NCBI GenBank assembly: GCA_022795805.1 | Contig: JAAWHK010000010.1 | Span: 1-45,522 of the forward strand | Origin: Hungatella sp. | GTDB taxonomy: Bacteria > Bacillota > Clostridia > Lachnospirales > Lachnospiraceae | Length of the DNA stretch: 45,522 nucleotides | Reading direction: 5' to 3' | Shown here: positions 14,902 to 22,877 of the stretch, in pieces | How the letters are laid out: each line of letters starts with the position of its first letter | Position numbering within the stretch: position 1 is the stretch's first letter | Notes under the pieces: model-generated | Told to the model about the DNA's origin: nothing | What the model saw: the letters and a program-made list of their open reading frames with translations, nothing else | The model's database searches: none | Translations under genes and position numbers: made by a program

Positions 14902-15615
14902 CTAAAACCTGTCCCGCATCCGCTTCAGAATCCGCTTCTCCAGCCGCGACACCTGAACCTGGGAGATATTCAGAGCCTTTGCGATCTCCGTCTGAGTCTG
15001 GTTTTCAAAATACCGTCTTAAGATGATCTCCCTCTCCTTGTCCTCCAGATCCTCTATCAGTTCCTTTAAAACCATGTGATTCAGCAGTCTCTCATGGTCC
15101 TGATTCTGGTCCTCAATCTTGTCCATGAGGCACAGCCCGCCCTCGTCTTCCTTCTGTACAGACTTGTACAGCGACTCTACCTCAGCCCCCGCCTCCATGG
15201 AGGCCGCCACCTCCTCCTTGCTGGCTCCGATCTCCCTGGCGATCTCCTCCACCGTAGGCTCCCGCCCCAGGGAAAACGTCAGGCTCTCTCTGGCGGCTCT
15301 GGCCTTCATTCCCATCTCCTTCAGGGAACGGCTCACCCTGATCATTCCGTCATCCCGAAGAAATCGTTTTATCTCCCCAGTTATCATGGGCACGGCGTAG
15401 GTTGAGAAACGGACCTCGTAGGACAGATCGAACTTGTCTATGGCCTTCATCAGACCGATACTTCCGATCTGAAACAGATCCTCCATGTCATACCCGCGCC
15501 CTGCAAATCTTCGGACGATGCTCCAGATCAGTCCCATGTTATCCAGAACCAGCTGATCTCTGGCCCCTTTATCCCCCTGGTGTGCTCTGTCAATCAAGTT
15601 CATCGTCTCGTCCAT
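14902..15615 (-). CDS. sigF: RNA polymerase sporulation sigma factor F
   Basis: A 237-residue sigma-70 family protein. Region 2 is visible as DNMGLIWSIVRRFAGRGYDMEDLFQIGSIG split across the core-binding helix, followed by KFDLSYEVRFSTYAVPMI. Region 3 contains GREPTVEEIAREIGAS. Region 4 contains IILRRYFENQTQTEIAKAL and the helix-turn-helix ISQVQVSRLEKRIL. It is the first forespore-specific sigma factor, held inactive by SpoIIAB. AGGTAAG precedes the ATG, and the gene follows spoIIAB by 5 bases in the conserved spoIIA operon order. Confidence 0.96.
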   Translation of the reverse strand: MDETMNLIDRAHQGDKGARDQLVLDNMGLIWSIVRRFAGRGYDMEDLFQIGSIGLMKAIDKFDLSYEVRFSTYAVPMITGEIKRFLRDDGMIRVSRSLKEMGMKARAARESLTFSLGREPTVEEIAREIGASKEEVAASMEAGAEVESLYKSVQKEDEGGLCLMDKIEDQNQDHERLLNHMVLKELIEDLEDKEREIILRRYFENQTQTEIAKALNISQVQVSRLEKRILKRMRDRF

Positions 15616-15620
15616 ACTTC

Positions 15621-16070
15621 TTACCTGCCTATGCGTTTCTTCATGGTCACACAGGTGCCCTGCCCGGGTGCGGACAAAACCTGCACCTCATCCATAAACG
15701 CTTCCATGAAGGAAAAACCCATGCCGGACCGTTCCCCCGTGGTGTCCGTTGTGTACATGGGCTCCATAGCCTTGGTTACGTCCCGGATTCCCACACCCTT
15801 ATCCCGTATCTCCACCGTCAGTTCCTGCCCCTCCACGGCTGCCTGTATGTAAATGATCCCCTCCCTTCCCTGATAACCGTGAATCACCGCATTGGTCACA
15901 GCTTCGGACACGGCAGTCTTCACATCGTCCATCTCCTCCATAGTCGGGTCCAGACGGCTCATAAAAACAGCCACGGTCACCCTGGCAAACTCTTCGTTCT
16001 GCGACCTGCTCTCCACTTCCATGCGAAAAGTCTCTCTCTCCTCTTGCAAACCCATATTCTCTCCTGACAT
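15621..16070 (-). CDS. spoIIAB: Anti-sigma F factor / serine kinase SpoIIAB
   Basis: A GHKL-fold kinase of up to 149 residues. The N box reads SEAVTNAVIHGY, the G1 box RDKGVGIRD and the G2 region GMGFSFMEAFMD. It binds sigma F and phosphorylates SpoIIAA on serine. AAAGGAG lies 11 bases before the first ATG (16070). A second ATG at 16055 has its own AGGAGAG close by. By comparison with Bacillus subtilis SpoIIAB (146 residues) either start is acceptable. It lies between spoIIAA and sigF as in all spoIIA operons. Confidence 0.95.
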   Translation of the reverse strand: MSGENMGLQEERETFRMEVESRSQNEEFARVTVAVFMSRLDPTMEEMDDVKTAVSEAVTNAVIHGYQGREGIIYIQAAVEGQELTVEIRDKGVGIRDVTKAMEPMYTTDTTGERSGMGFSFMEAFMDEVQVLSAPGQGTCVTMKKRIGR

Positions 16071-16150
16071 CTCACTGTCCGCTCCTTTCTGTTTCTGTCC
16101 CGGGGCAGCGGGTTGTCCCGTACAGCCCGCTCACTCCCTCCGTTCTCCCG

Positions 16151-16492
16151 CTACCCCGCGATTGCCGCCTCCATGGAGTCATACCGCGGCACCAGCTTCC
16201 CCACGCCGCCGATGCTCAGCACCCTGAGAATCTGAGTCCCTGCCCCGCAGATAGCTACCTTCCCGCCGCTTCGCTCCATCTGCTTATACCGGTTCAGCAG
16301 CACCCCGATTCCGGAGGAGTCCATAAACCTTGTCTCGGAGAAATCGAATACAATCTTCGTCACATAATTCTCCGCCAGCAGAAGATCCGTCTCCACCTTA
16401 AGATCCCGGCAGTTGTGGTGATCCAGCTCCTTCGGCAGATGAATCACCAGCACCTGCCCCCTGGCCTCATACATAAATCCCTTTTCTTTCAT
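16151..16492 (-). CDS. spoIIAA: Anti-anti-sigma F factor SpoIIAA
   Basis: A STAS-domain protein of 113 residues from the ATG at 16492. The phosphorylated serine lies in FMDSSGIGVLLNRYKQ, and the N-terminal strand and helix VLVIHLPKELDHHNC match Bacillus subtilis SpoIIAA closely. The start was chosen because GAGAGG lies about 8 bases upstream and the length then agrees with the family (117). The frame is open further, to a TTG at 16516, which would add an unsupported tail. It releases sigma F by binding SpoIIAB. I could not recognise a sigma-H promoter upstream. Confidence 0.94.
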   Translation of the reverse strand: MKEKGFMYEARGQVLVIHLPKELDHHNCRDLKVETDLLLAENYVTKIVFDFSETRFMDSSGIGVLLNRYKQMERSGGKVAICGAGTQILRVLSIGGVGKLVPRYDSMEAAIAG

Positions 16493-16554
16493 CCCCATAA
16501 CCTCTCTTATTTCCAATGATAAAAAGTCTCACAGAACACATTTTCCCATGAAAT

Positions 16555-16597
16555 ACACAAAGAGACACCACAAAAATCTCCTCTTTTGTAGTGTCTC
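16555..16597 (-). terminator. Terminator-like hairpin between the TPR gene and spoIIAA
   Basis: GAGACACCACAAAA (16562-16575) pairs with TTTTGTAGTGTCTC (16584-16597), 13 of 14 positions, across an 8-base loop. The T-run on the minus side is short (TTTG), so efficiency is uncertain. It sits 17 bases after the TPR gene and would separate it from the spoIIA operon. Confidence 0.65.
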
Positions 16598-16613
16598 CTG
16601 TCTTCCCGCATCC

Positions 16614-17918
16614 CTAATATCCTCTGGCCTCCTTGGCCAGAGACGCCAGATCCGTATTGGGATAATTCATGATCACCTGGCCAAACAGTTCGTTAGCCTG
16701 ATCCCGCTCCTCCCTGGCCTGGTAAATCAGAGCCATGTCGTAGATCACCTGGGGATTGTCCCCCTTAACATTTAAACTCTTCTGGTAATAGTCCAGAGCA
16801 GCCTCCTGGTTCCCCCCGTCCCTGGCTTCATTGCCCAGGCTGGCCAGAACCTGATACCCCTCCGTCTCCATGTAGCTGCGAATCTCCGCCACTATTGCCG
16901 CGGTCTGCTCGTCCGTGATCAGGGACGCGTCCATGTCCGAATACACGGTTACTACCGTGTTCATGTCCTCCGCCTCCCGGGCTTTTAGAATCTGCACCAG
17001 ACGCTGATACTGAAGGAGTACCCCCTGCTCGTTCTCCTCCATGGACTGAAGGCTGGTCATGGCATCGTTGCGCTCCGCCTCCATGGCCGACATCTCCTCC
17101 TTAAGGCTGTCTATCTCCTGGTTCTTCTGGTTCACCTGCTCCAGAATCCCGGTCATCTCCGCGTTGTGCCGGTGGTTTAACTGCCTCTCCATGGCAGGCA
17201 TCACCAGAAACCAGATCACCGCCGCCCCCAGTGCCAGCCCCACCGTGATATTGATGATGGTCAGCCACCCGGTTGTCTCCTTGTAGGTCGGGGGCAGGAT
17301 GATATCATCGTCCTGCATCTGCCTGTGAGAAAATGCATTGTTCAGCTTTTTGCGCTCCACCTCCGCCCTGCCCGTGTGGGCCTTGGCGATGGACATATAC
17401 CACAGCGCCTTCGGATGGTTCTTGTCAATCTGCAGCACCTTGTACAGGGATTTTCCCGCCTTGGTGTAATCCCCCCGCCTCATGTACAAAAGGGCCAGCA
17501 CCAGATGGGCCTTCACGAAATGGGGGTTGAATTCCACCACCCGATTCAGCTGCAGAATGGCCAGGTCATCGTTGTCCGAATCCGCCAGGGCAAGGGCCTG
17601 GTTGTACTTCTTGATATTCTGGCTCTCAGCCTCCAGCCGTCCCAGCTTTCCCTGTATCTTGCGGATATATTCCCCCGCCCGGTTGTTCTCAGGCTGCAGG
17701 TTCAGGCTGATGATCCATTGCACCAGGCTTTCCGCCGTCTCACCCATCTCATAGTAGATCAGCCCCAGAAGATTCCTGGCATCGGTCTGATACTTATGAA
17801 AATGCAGGCTCTTTTTCAGACACTCCGCCGCTCCCGACAGATCACGTATCTTTGCCTTCTCAAGTCCCTGATTATAGTAACCGCCTGCTATGCGCCGGCA
17901 TCTGTTTTCATAATCCAT
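16614..17918 (-). CDS. Membrane-anchored TPR protein
   Basis: A 434-residue protein with an N-terminal cytoplasmic TPR array (about residues 15-200; e.g. NLLGLIYYEMGETAESLVQW and LVLALLYMRRGDYTKAGKSL). One transmembrane span follows (about 220-245, WLTIINITVGLALGAAVIWF). A predicted coiled coil (about 255-310, rich in E, Q, K) comes next, then two further TPR-like units near the C-terminus (EAALDYYQKSLNVKGDNPQV, ERDQANELFGQVIMNYP). It follows a 45-codon gene by 4 bases, downstream of folC. The partner is unknown. The topology suggests a scaffold that gathers proteins on both sides of the membrane. No closer functional assignment is justified. Confidence 0.85.
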   Translation of the reverse strand: MDYENRCRRIAGGYYNQGLEKAKIRDLSGAAECLKKSLHFHKYQTDARNLLGLIYYEMGETAESLVQWIISLNLQPENNRAGEYIRKIQGKLGRLEAESQNIKKYNQALALADSDNDDLAILQLNRVVEFNPHFVKAHLVLALLYMRRGDYTKAGKSLYKVLQIDKNHPKALWYMSIAKAHTGRAEVERKKLNNAFSHRQMQDDDIILPPTYKETTGWLTIINITVGLALGAAVIWFLVMPAMERQLNHRHNAEMTGILEQVNQKNQEIDSLKEEMSAMEAERNDAMTSLQSMEENEQGVLLQYQRLVQILKAREAEDMNTVVTVYSDMDASLITDEQTAAIVAEIRSYMETEGYQVLASLGNEARDGGNQEAALDYYQKSLNVKGDNPQVIYDMALIYQAREERDQANELFGQVIMNYPNTDLASLAKEARGY

Positions 17919-17922
17919 AAAA

Positions 17923-18060
17923 CTACTCTTTTCTCTCTTTAATCAGTTCCATCATAATATCCGTCATATCGGTCAGGTCGCTTTTTACAATGGCATCCTC
18001 AATGGCTTCTATCTCCAGACTCGGTTTATAGTAGCTTAACTCTTCCTCAAAATCAATCAT
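17923..18060 (-). CDS. Small acidic protein between folC and the TPR gene (45 aa)
   Basis: A 45-codon frame starting MIDFEEELSYYKPSLEIEAI and ending DIMMELIKERKE. Its ATG overlaps the folC stop as ATGA, and its TAG lies 4 bases before the TPR gene, so all three genes are tightly coupled. The product is acidic and probably helical, with no membrane span or known motif. Similar short acidic frames at this position in relatives would confirm it. I do not recognise a function. Confidence 0.7.
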   Translation of the reverse strand: MIDFEEELSYYKPSLEIEAIEDAIVKSDLTDMTDIMMELIKERKE

Positions 18061-19394
18061 GTCTCTTCACTTTCCTTTTCTTCCTGACAAATGCCCTGTC
18101 TCTCAATCTCCAAAAGCTCTTTCACCTCTCCCGCCAGGTAGAGGGAGCCTGCAATGAAAGCCGGTCCGTTCCCCTTTGTCTCCATCAGGCGGTTCCACGC
18201 CTCTCTCACCGTGGCGAAACCCTCCACGGGACAGGACAGTTTCCGCCTAAACTCGGCTTCAAGGGACGCCGCATCCGCGCTTCGGCCTGTGTGCATCCCG
18301 GTCGCGATCACCCGGCTTACATTCACCCGGCCGCAAAGGATCCCTATCATCCTGACATACTCCTTATCCCCTGCCGCGCCGAACATGAGAACCGCCGGTC
18401 TTTTATCTTCCCGCTGCATCCTGGCAATGGTGTCCGCCAGGGCCCTGACGCCTCCCTCATTGTGAGCGCCGTCCAGAAAGACTTCCGGCAGTATCTCCTC
18501 CATTCGTCCCGGCCAGAAGCTTGTCCTTATTCCCTCCTCCACGGCATTCCCGGAGATCGTCAGATGCCTGTCCTTCTCCATGACCTGCACCGCCCGGACC
18601 GCCAGCCCCGCGTTTATCATCTGGTAATCCGCATAGGACCCGATCTCCATCGTTCTGACTCCGTCCTCCCACTTAAGGGCCGCGCGGATCATTCCCTTCT
18701 CCCTGCCCAGAAGCTGCAGGTTCTCCCCGGACACCGGGTACATAGGACATCCCAGGATTTCTGCCGTCCTTCGGATCACCCGGCTGCTCTCCGGACAGGT
18801 GTCGTCCCAGACCACAGGGACACCGCCCTTTAAAATCCCGGCCTTCTGAGCCGCGATTTCCTCCAATGTGTTTCCCAGATACTGCATGTGATCCATGCTT
18901 ATGGATGTGACCACCGTCAGTATGGGGCCTTCGATCACATTGGTGGTGTCGAGAAGCCCTCCCATCCCTGTCTCCAGGATCACAAAGTCCGGCCTCCAGC
19001 CGTCCGCCATATCCATAAACATATAAAACAAAAATTCAAAATATGTGGGCCGGGCATACCCCTCTGCCTCCATAACCCGGGCCAGTTTTCTCACTTTGGC
19101 AAAGGCCCTGACAAAATCCCTCTCCTTTGCGGCCTCACTTCCGTGAAGAAACCGCTCCCTGACGCAAATGAGATGGGGAGAGACAAACGCTGCCGTGTCA
19201 TACCCCGCCTGGTTCAGGACGGAAGTCAGGTACGCGCACACGGAACCCTTTCCGTTGGTCCCCGCCACATGGATAATATTCATACGCCTGTCCGGGTTTC
19301 CCATTCTTCCCAGGAACTTTCGTATGTCTGAAAGGCTGTTCTTCTTTGAAGCCCACATGGGAATACGTTCCAAATACTTCTCTTCCTCTGTCAT
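18057..19394 (-). CDS. folC: Folylpolyglutamate synthase / dihydrofolate synthase
   Basis: A Mur-ligase family enzyme of 445 residues from the ATG at 19394, which is preceded by GAGGAG at short spacing. The longer frame to 19508 would cover the promoter. The P-loop HVAGTNGKGSVCAYL and the following TAAFVSPHL are the FolC signatures. Further on, ETGMGGLLDTTNVI and VTSISMDHMQYLGNTLEEIA form the second conserved block, and VFLDGAHNEGG the ligase C-terminal domain. It adds glutamate to folates, and in many bacteria also joins dihydropteroate with glutamate. It has its own sigma-A promoter and lies downstream of the valS terminator. Confidence 0.95.
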   Translation of the reverse strand: MTEEEKYLERIPMWASKKNSLSDIRKFLGRMGNPDRRMNIIHVAGTNGKGSVCAYLTSVLNQAGYDTAAFVSPHLICVRERFLHGSEAAKERDFVRAFAKVRKLARVMEAEGYARPTYFEFLFYMFMDMADGWRPDFVILETGMGGLLDTTNVIEGPILTVVTSISMDHMQYLGNTLEEIAAQKAGILKGGVPVVWDDTCPESSRVIRRTAEILGCPMYPVSGENLQLLGREKGMIRAALKWEDGVRTMEIGSYADYQMINAGLAVRAVQVMEKDRHLTISGNAVEEGIRTSFWPGRMEEILPEVFLDGAHNEGGVRALADTIARMQREDKRPAVLMFGAAGDKEYVRMIGILCGRVNVSRVIATGMHTGRSADAASLEAEFRRKLSCPVEGFATVREAWNRLMETKGNGPAFIAGSLYLAGEVKELLEIERQGICQEEKESEET

Positions 19395-19440
19395 GTCTCC
19401 TCGCTTTATGATCGTCTCTGGTTCATTACTTCCCTGTTTT

Positions 19441-19468
19441 ATTATAATATATGTAAACCAATATGCAA
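19441..19468 (-). promoter_or_regulatory. Sigma-A promoter of folC
   Basis: Minus strand -35 TTGCAT (19463-19468), 16-base spacer, -10 TATAAT (19441-19446), about 47 bases before the chosen folC start. This also argues against the longer upstream start of folC. Confidence 0.7.
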
Positions 19469-19521
19469 CTGTTTTTTTTCCAAGAAAACCCACATAAAGT
19501 GACAGCATAGAACAGTATACG

Positions 19522-19557
19522 CAAAAAGGCAGGGACTGCCAAGAGACAATCCCTGCC
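19522..19557 (-). terminator. Terminator of valS
   Basis: GGCAGGGA pairs perfectly with TCCCTGCC around a 14-base loop (19528-19557), followed on the minus strand by five T (19523-19527). It lies 40 bases after the valS stop codon. Confidence 0.88.
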
Positions 19558-19597
19558 CTTCCTCTTCCTCCTGTTCACGAATATACAGCTCTCAGAT

Positions 19598-22240
19598 TCA
19601 CTGTCCCAGCTGGGAAAGCCGCTCCCTCACCTGCTCCATCATCTGGCTGTATTTTACCTGCTTCTCCCTCTCCTGGGCGATCTTGGCCTCAGGCGCCCTG
19701 CTCACGAATTTCTCGTTGTTCAGCATGCCGTTGACTCTGGCCAGCTCCCCTGAAAGCCGCTGCTCCTCCTTCTTAAGCCGCTCGATCTCCTTCTCTATAT
19801 CCACCAGCTCCGCAAACGGCATATAGATACCTGCCTGATGGATCACCGCCGACACTGCGTCCTCGCCGATGCCCGCCTTGTCTGTCTGCAGCACCACCTC
19901 GCTGGCATAGCCCAGGGAGGCAAAGAACGCCCTGCCATGCTCGAATATATCCAGAACCTCCTGCTTTTCGGAAACCACATACACTTTCGCCTTCTTGCTG
20001 GGGGGAACGTTCATGGAGGATCGCACGTTGCGGATCGCTCTCACAGCCTCCTTCATGGTCTCCACCGCATGCTCCTCCTGCGGGAAATTCCAGTCGTCCC
20101 GATACCGGGGCCAGGCGGATATCATGATGGATTCCTCTTCCTCCTGCAGATTGCAGAAGATTTCCTCCGTCACGAAGGGGATGTAAGGGTGCAGAAGCTT
20201 CAGCGACTGGATAAGCACGGTCTTCAAAGTCCAGATAGCCGCCGCCTTGGCGGTATCCTCATCGCTCCACAGCCTGGGCTTCACCATCTCGATATACCAG
20301 TCACAGAACTCCTCCCACACAAAATCATACACCTTCTGCAGGGCGATTCCCAGCTCGTACCGCTCCAGATTTTCCGTCGCCTCCCTGGCCAGCGCATTGG
20401 CCTTGGACAGGATCCACCGGTCCTCCATGGTAAGGTCCTCAGGCCTGACCGCCGCACCGGGCGCCTTCTCCATGTTCATCATTATAAATCTGGATGCGTT
20501 CCAGATCTTGTTGGCAAAGTTACGGCTGTTCTCCACCCTCTCCCAGTAGAACCGCATGTCATTGCCCGGCGCATTGCCGGTGATCAGCGTCATGCGCAGG
20601 GCATCCGCCCCGTACTTGTCAATAACCTCCAAAGGATCAATGCCGTTGCCCAGGGATTTGCTCATCTTCCTCCCCTGGGAATCCCTCACGAGGCCGTGGA
20701 TGAGAACCGTGTGGAAGGGAACCTTCCCCGTCTGCTCGATGCCGGAAAATACCATCCGGATTACCCAGAAGAATATAATATCGTACCCTGTCACCAGCAC
20801 GTCCGTGGGGTAAAAATACTTGAGATCCTCCGTCTCCTTCGGCCATCCCAGAGTAGAGAACGGCCACAGCGCGGAGCTGAACCATGTGTCCAGGGTGTCC
20901 TCGTCCTGGGTCAGATGGGTGCAGCCGCATTTGGGACACCGGCCCGGCATCTCCCGATCAACCACAATCTCCCCGCACTCGTCACAGTAGTAGGCCGGAA
21001 TCCTGTGGCCCCACCACAGCTGTCTGGAAATACACCAGTCCCGGATTCCCTCCAGCCAGTGGAGGTAGGTCTTGCCGAAGCTTTCAGGAACAAACTTAAG
21101 CTCCCCTGTCCGCAGCGCCTCTATGGCAGGCCTTGCCATCTCGTCCATCCTGACAAACCACTGAGGCTTCACCATAGGCTCCACCGTGGTCCTGCACCGG
21201 TCATGGATTCCCACCGCGTGAGCGTGGGGAACCGTCTTCACCAGAAGCCCCGCTGCCTTTAAGTCCTTCACAATGGCCTTCCTGGCCTCATACCGGTCCA
21301 TGCCGTCGTATTTGCTTCCCGGAAAGCGGATGGTGGCATCGTCATTCATGATATTGATCTCAGGCAGGTCATGGCGCCTTCCCACCTCGAAGTCATTGGG
21401 ATCGTGGGCCGGGGTGATCTTCACGCAGCCGGTCCCGAACTCCCTGTCCACATAGGAATCCGCCACCACCGGGATCTCCCGGTCTGTCAGAGGCAGCTTC
21501 AGCATCTTGCCCACCAGATCCTGATACCTTTCGTCCTCAGGGTTCACCGCCACAGCCGTATCTCCCAGAAGCGTCTCCGGCCTGGTGGTGGCAATCTCAA
21601 CAAACCGCCCCTCCTCGCCGGAAATAGGGTAATTGATATGCCAGAAAAATCCGTCCTGATCCTCATGCAGCACCTCCGCGTCGGAGATGGAGGTTTGGCA
21701 CACCGGGCACCAGTTGATGATCCGGGAACCCTTGTAGATGTAGCCCTTTTTGTGAAGCTTGATAAACACTTCCTGAACCGCCTGAGAGCAGCCCTCGTCC
21801 ATGGTGAACCGCTCCCTGTCCCAGTCGGCGCCGGATCCCATCTTGTGCAGCTGGTTGATGATCTTTCCGCCGTACTCTTTTCTCCAATCCCAGCATTTCT
21901 CCAAAAATCCGTCCCTGCCCAGGTCCGCTTTCTCGATCCCCTGCTGCTTCAGGCTCTCGATTACTTTCACCTCCGTGGAGATGGCCGCGTGGTCCGTACC
22001 CGGCTGCCACAGCGCCTCATAGCCCTGCATCCTTTTGTACCTGGTGAGGATATCCTGCATGGTGTTGTCCAGGGCATGGCCCATGTGCAGTTTTCCCGTA
22101 ATATTGGGCGGCGGCATCATGACGGTAAATGGTTTCTTCTTTGGGTCGGGTTCCGCATGAAAATACTTTTTGTCCAGCCATTTCTGATACACCTTCCCTT
22201 CGATGGAAGAAGGGTTATACGTTTTTTCCAGTTCTTTCAT
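19598..22240 (-). CDS. valS: Valyl-tRNA synthetase
   Basis: A complete class I aminoacyl-tRNA synthetase of 880 residues. The HIGH-type motif is seen as PPPNITGKLHMGHAL, the valine-specific GTDHAA, the editing (CP1) domain with TTRPETLLGDTAVAV, and KMSKSLGNG. An anticodon-binding domain follows, and a C-terminal coiled-coil arm (KEIERLKKEEQRLSGELARV) is characteristic of ValRS. It charges tRNA-Val and hydrolyses mischarged threonine. It is read with the small DUF6472 gene from a T-box-controlled promoter and ends at the terminator at 19522. Confidence 0.98.
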   Translation of the reverse strand: MKELEKTYNPSSIEGKVYQKWLDKKYFHAEPDPKKKPFTVMMPPPNITGKLHMGHALDNTMQDILTRYKRMQGYEALWQPGTDHAAISTEVKVIESLKQQGIEKADLGRDGFLEKCWDWRKEYGGKIINQLHKMGSGADWDRERFTMDEGCSQAVQEVFIKLHKKGYIYKGSRIINWCPVCQTSISDAEVLHEDQDGFFWHINYPISGEEGRFVEIATTRPETLLGDTAVAVNPEDERYQDLVGKMLKLPLTDREIPVVADSYVDREFGTGCVKITPAHDPNDFEVGRRHDLPEINIMNDDATIRFPGSKYDGMDRYEARKAIVKDLKAAGLLVKTVPHAHAVGIHDRCRTTVEPMVKPQWFVRMDEMARPAIEALRTGELKFVPESFGKTYLHWLEGIRDWCISRQLWWGHRIPAYYCDECGEIVVDREMPGRCPKCGCTHLTQDEDTLDTWFSSALWPFSTLGWPKETEDLKYFYPTDVLVTGYDIIFFWVIRMVFSGIEQTGKVPFHTVLIHGLVRDSQGRKMSKSLGNGIDPLEVIDKYGADALRMTLITGNAPGNDMRFYWERVENSRNFANKIWNASRFIMMNMEKAPGAAVRPEDLTMEDRWILSKANALAREATENLERYELGIALQKVYDFVWEEFCDWYIEMVKPRLWSDEDTAKAAAIWTLKTVLIQSLKLLHPYIPFVTEEIFCNLQEEEESIMISAWPRYRDDWNFPQEEHAVETMKEAVRAIRNVRSSMNVPPSKKAKVYVVSEKQEVLDIFEHGRAFFASLGYASEVVLQTDKAGIGEDAVSAVIHQAGIYMPFAELVDIEKEIERLKKEEQRLSGELARVNGMLNNEKFVSRAPEAKIAQEREKQVKYSQMMEQVRERLSQLGQ

Positions 22241-22283
22241 TCCTGTTCACTCTCTTTCTTTACACAATTATTTCTTCCCCATG

Positions 22284-22472
22284 CTACATCTGATGGCGGA
22301 CCACCAGATACTCGTCCCCCGGACGGTAGTATGGACATTCAAACCTTCTGTCCTGCAGAAACCGTGCCATCTCATCCTCGTCCAGATCGGCCTCACACAC
22401 ATAGTACTCGTACTCCTCATCAAACACATAGTTTGCGCAGCTTTCACAGCTGCCCGACCCTTGTCGGCTCAC
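22284..22472 (-). CDS. DUF6472-like small cysteine-containing protein
   Basis: A small protein of about 62 residues. Its core has two cysteine pairs (CESC, then single C residues in YYVCEADLD and FECPYY) and the acidic stretch DLDEDEMARFLQD, a pattern I associate with DUF6472. The frame is open upstream to 22541, but that part is the T-box terminator and cannot be coding in the read-through sense. I chose the GTG at 22472, with AGGTG 6 bases upstream. GTG at 22481 is the alternative. It lies between the T-box terminator and valS, so valine starvation should raise its expression too. The four cysteines suggest metal binding. Confidence 0.75.
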   Translation of the reverse strand: MSRQGSGSCESCANYVFDEEYEYYVCEADLDEDEMARFLQDRRFECPYYRPGDEYLVVRHQM

Positions 22473-22510
22473 GATTTTCACCTGCCCTTCCGCCGGAGGT
22501 TTCGCCACGG

Positions 22511-22785
22511 CAAAAAGCCCTCTGCACGATCTCTCATGCAAAGGGCGAATATATCCGCGGTACCACCTTTTTTATGGGGTGCATCCAGGGATTTTGTCAT
22601 GCACCTCACATCTTTAAAGTCCTCTAACGCCGACCAAACGTGGGCAGTTACTGGTATATTTCGCCGCCCCGGCTCCGAAGCTACCTTCCGCCTTCACTTC
22701 CTGAGACTGTCTTCCAGCCGACGAACAGTCCTCTCTGACAGGGTTTTAAGCGTACTCCTCTTCCTCCCGGCCTTTTCCTGTAAGC
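22511..22785 (-). promoter_or_regulatory. T-box leader (valine specific) with terminator
   Basis: The T-box sequence AGGTGGTACCGCG is at 22556-22568 on the minus strand. The antiterminator can form by pairing AAAGG with CCTTT around it. The competing terminator pairs GCCCTTTGCA (22537-22546) with TGCAGAGGGC (22517-22526), one mismatch, followed by five T. In Stem I, GGAAGGTAGCTTCGGAGC has the usual layout around a specifier codon. GTA (22682-22684) would be that codon, specific for valine, in keeping with the downstream valS. Uncharged tRNA-Val would stabilise the antiterminator. The specifier assignment is by pattern only. Confidence 0.9.
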
Positions 22786-22787
22786 AC

Positions 22788-22816
22788 TTAAAATGCCTTG
22801 TATGTACTATAGTCAA
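22788..22816 (-). promoter_or_regulatory. Promoter candidate of the valS T-box transcript
   Basis: Minus strand -35 TTGACT (22811-22816), 17-base spacer, and a weak -10 TTTTAA (22788-22793). It lies directly upstream of the T-box leader. Confidence 0.55.
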
Positions 22817-22834
22817 TTTTTTCCCTTTTGTCAA

Positions 22835-22872
22835 TGAAAAATTTCGGCGGCGCGCCGGTATCCGCCCGCCAG
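22835..22872 (-). terminator. Probable terminator behind the MATE gene
   Basis: A GC-rich hairpin on the minus strand (GGCGGGCG against CGCGCCGCC, 22846-22870) followed by AAATTTTTC. It lies directly after the MATE stop codon and upstream of the T-box promoter. Pairing has an alternative register. Confidence 0.5.
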
Positions 22873-22877
22873 GCACA

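Noticed and set aside
16493-16613. Sigma-H promoter for the spoIIA operon
   Set aside because: Expected from known spore formers, but I found no pair of sequences with the right consensus and spacing, so none is annotated.
19838-21262. 474-codon open frame on the plus strand
   Set aside because: Antisense of valS in GC-rich DNA. Histidine- and arginine-rich composition, no family motif and no ribosome binding site.
22482-22541. Upstream extension of the DUF6472 reading frame (TTG start)
   Set aside because: It overlaps the T-box terminator hairpin and T-run, has no ribosome binding site, and encodes sequence unlike the conserved core.
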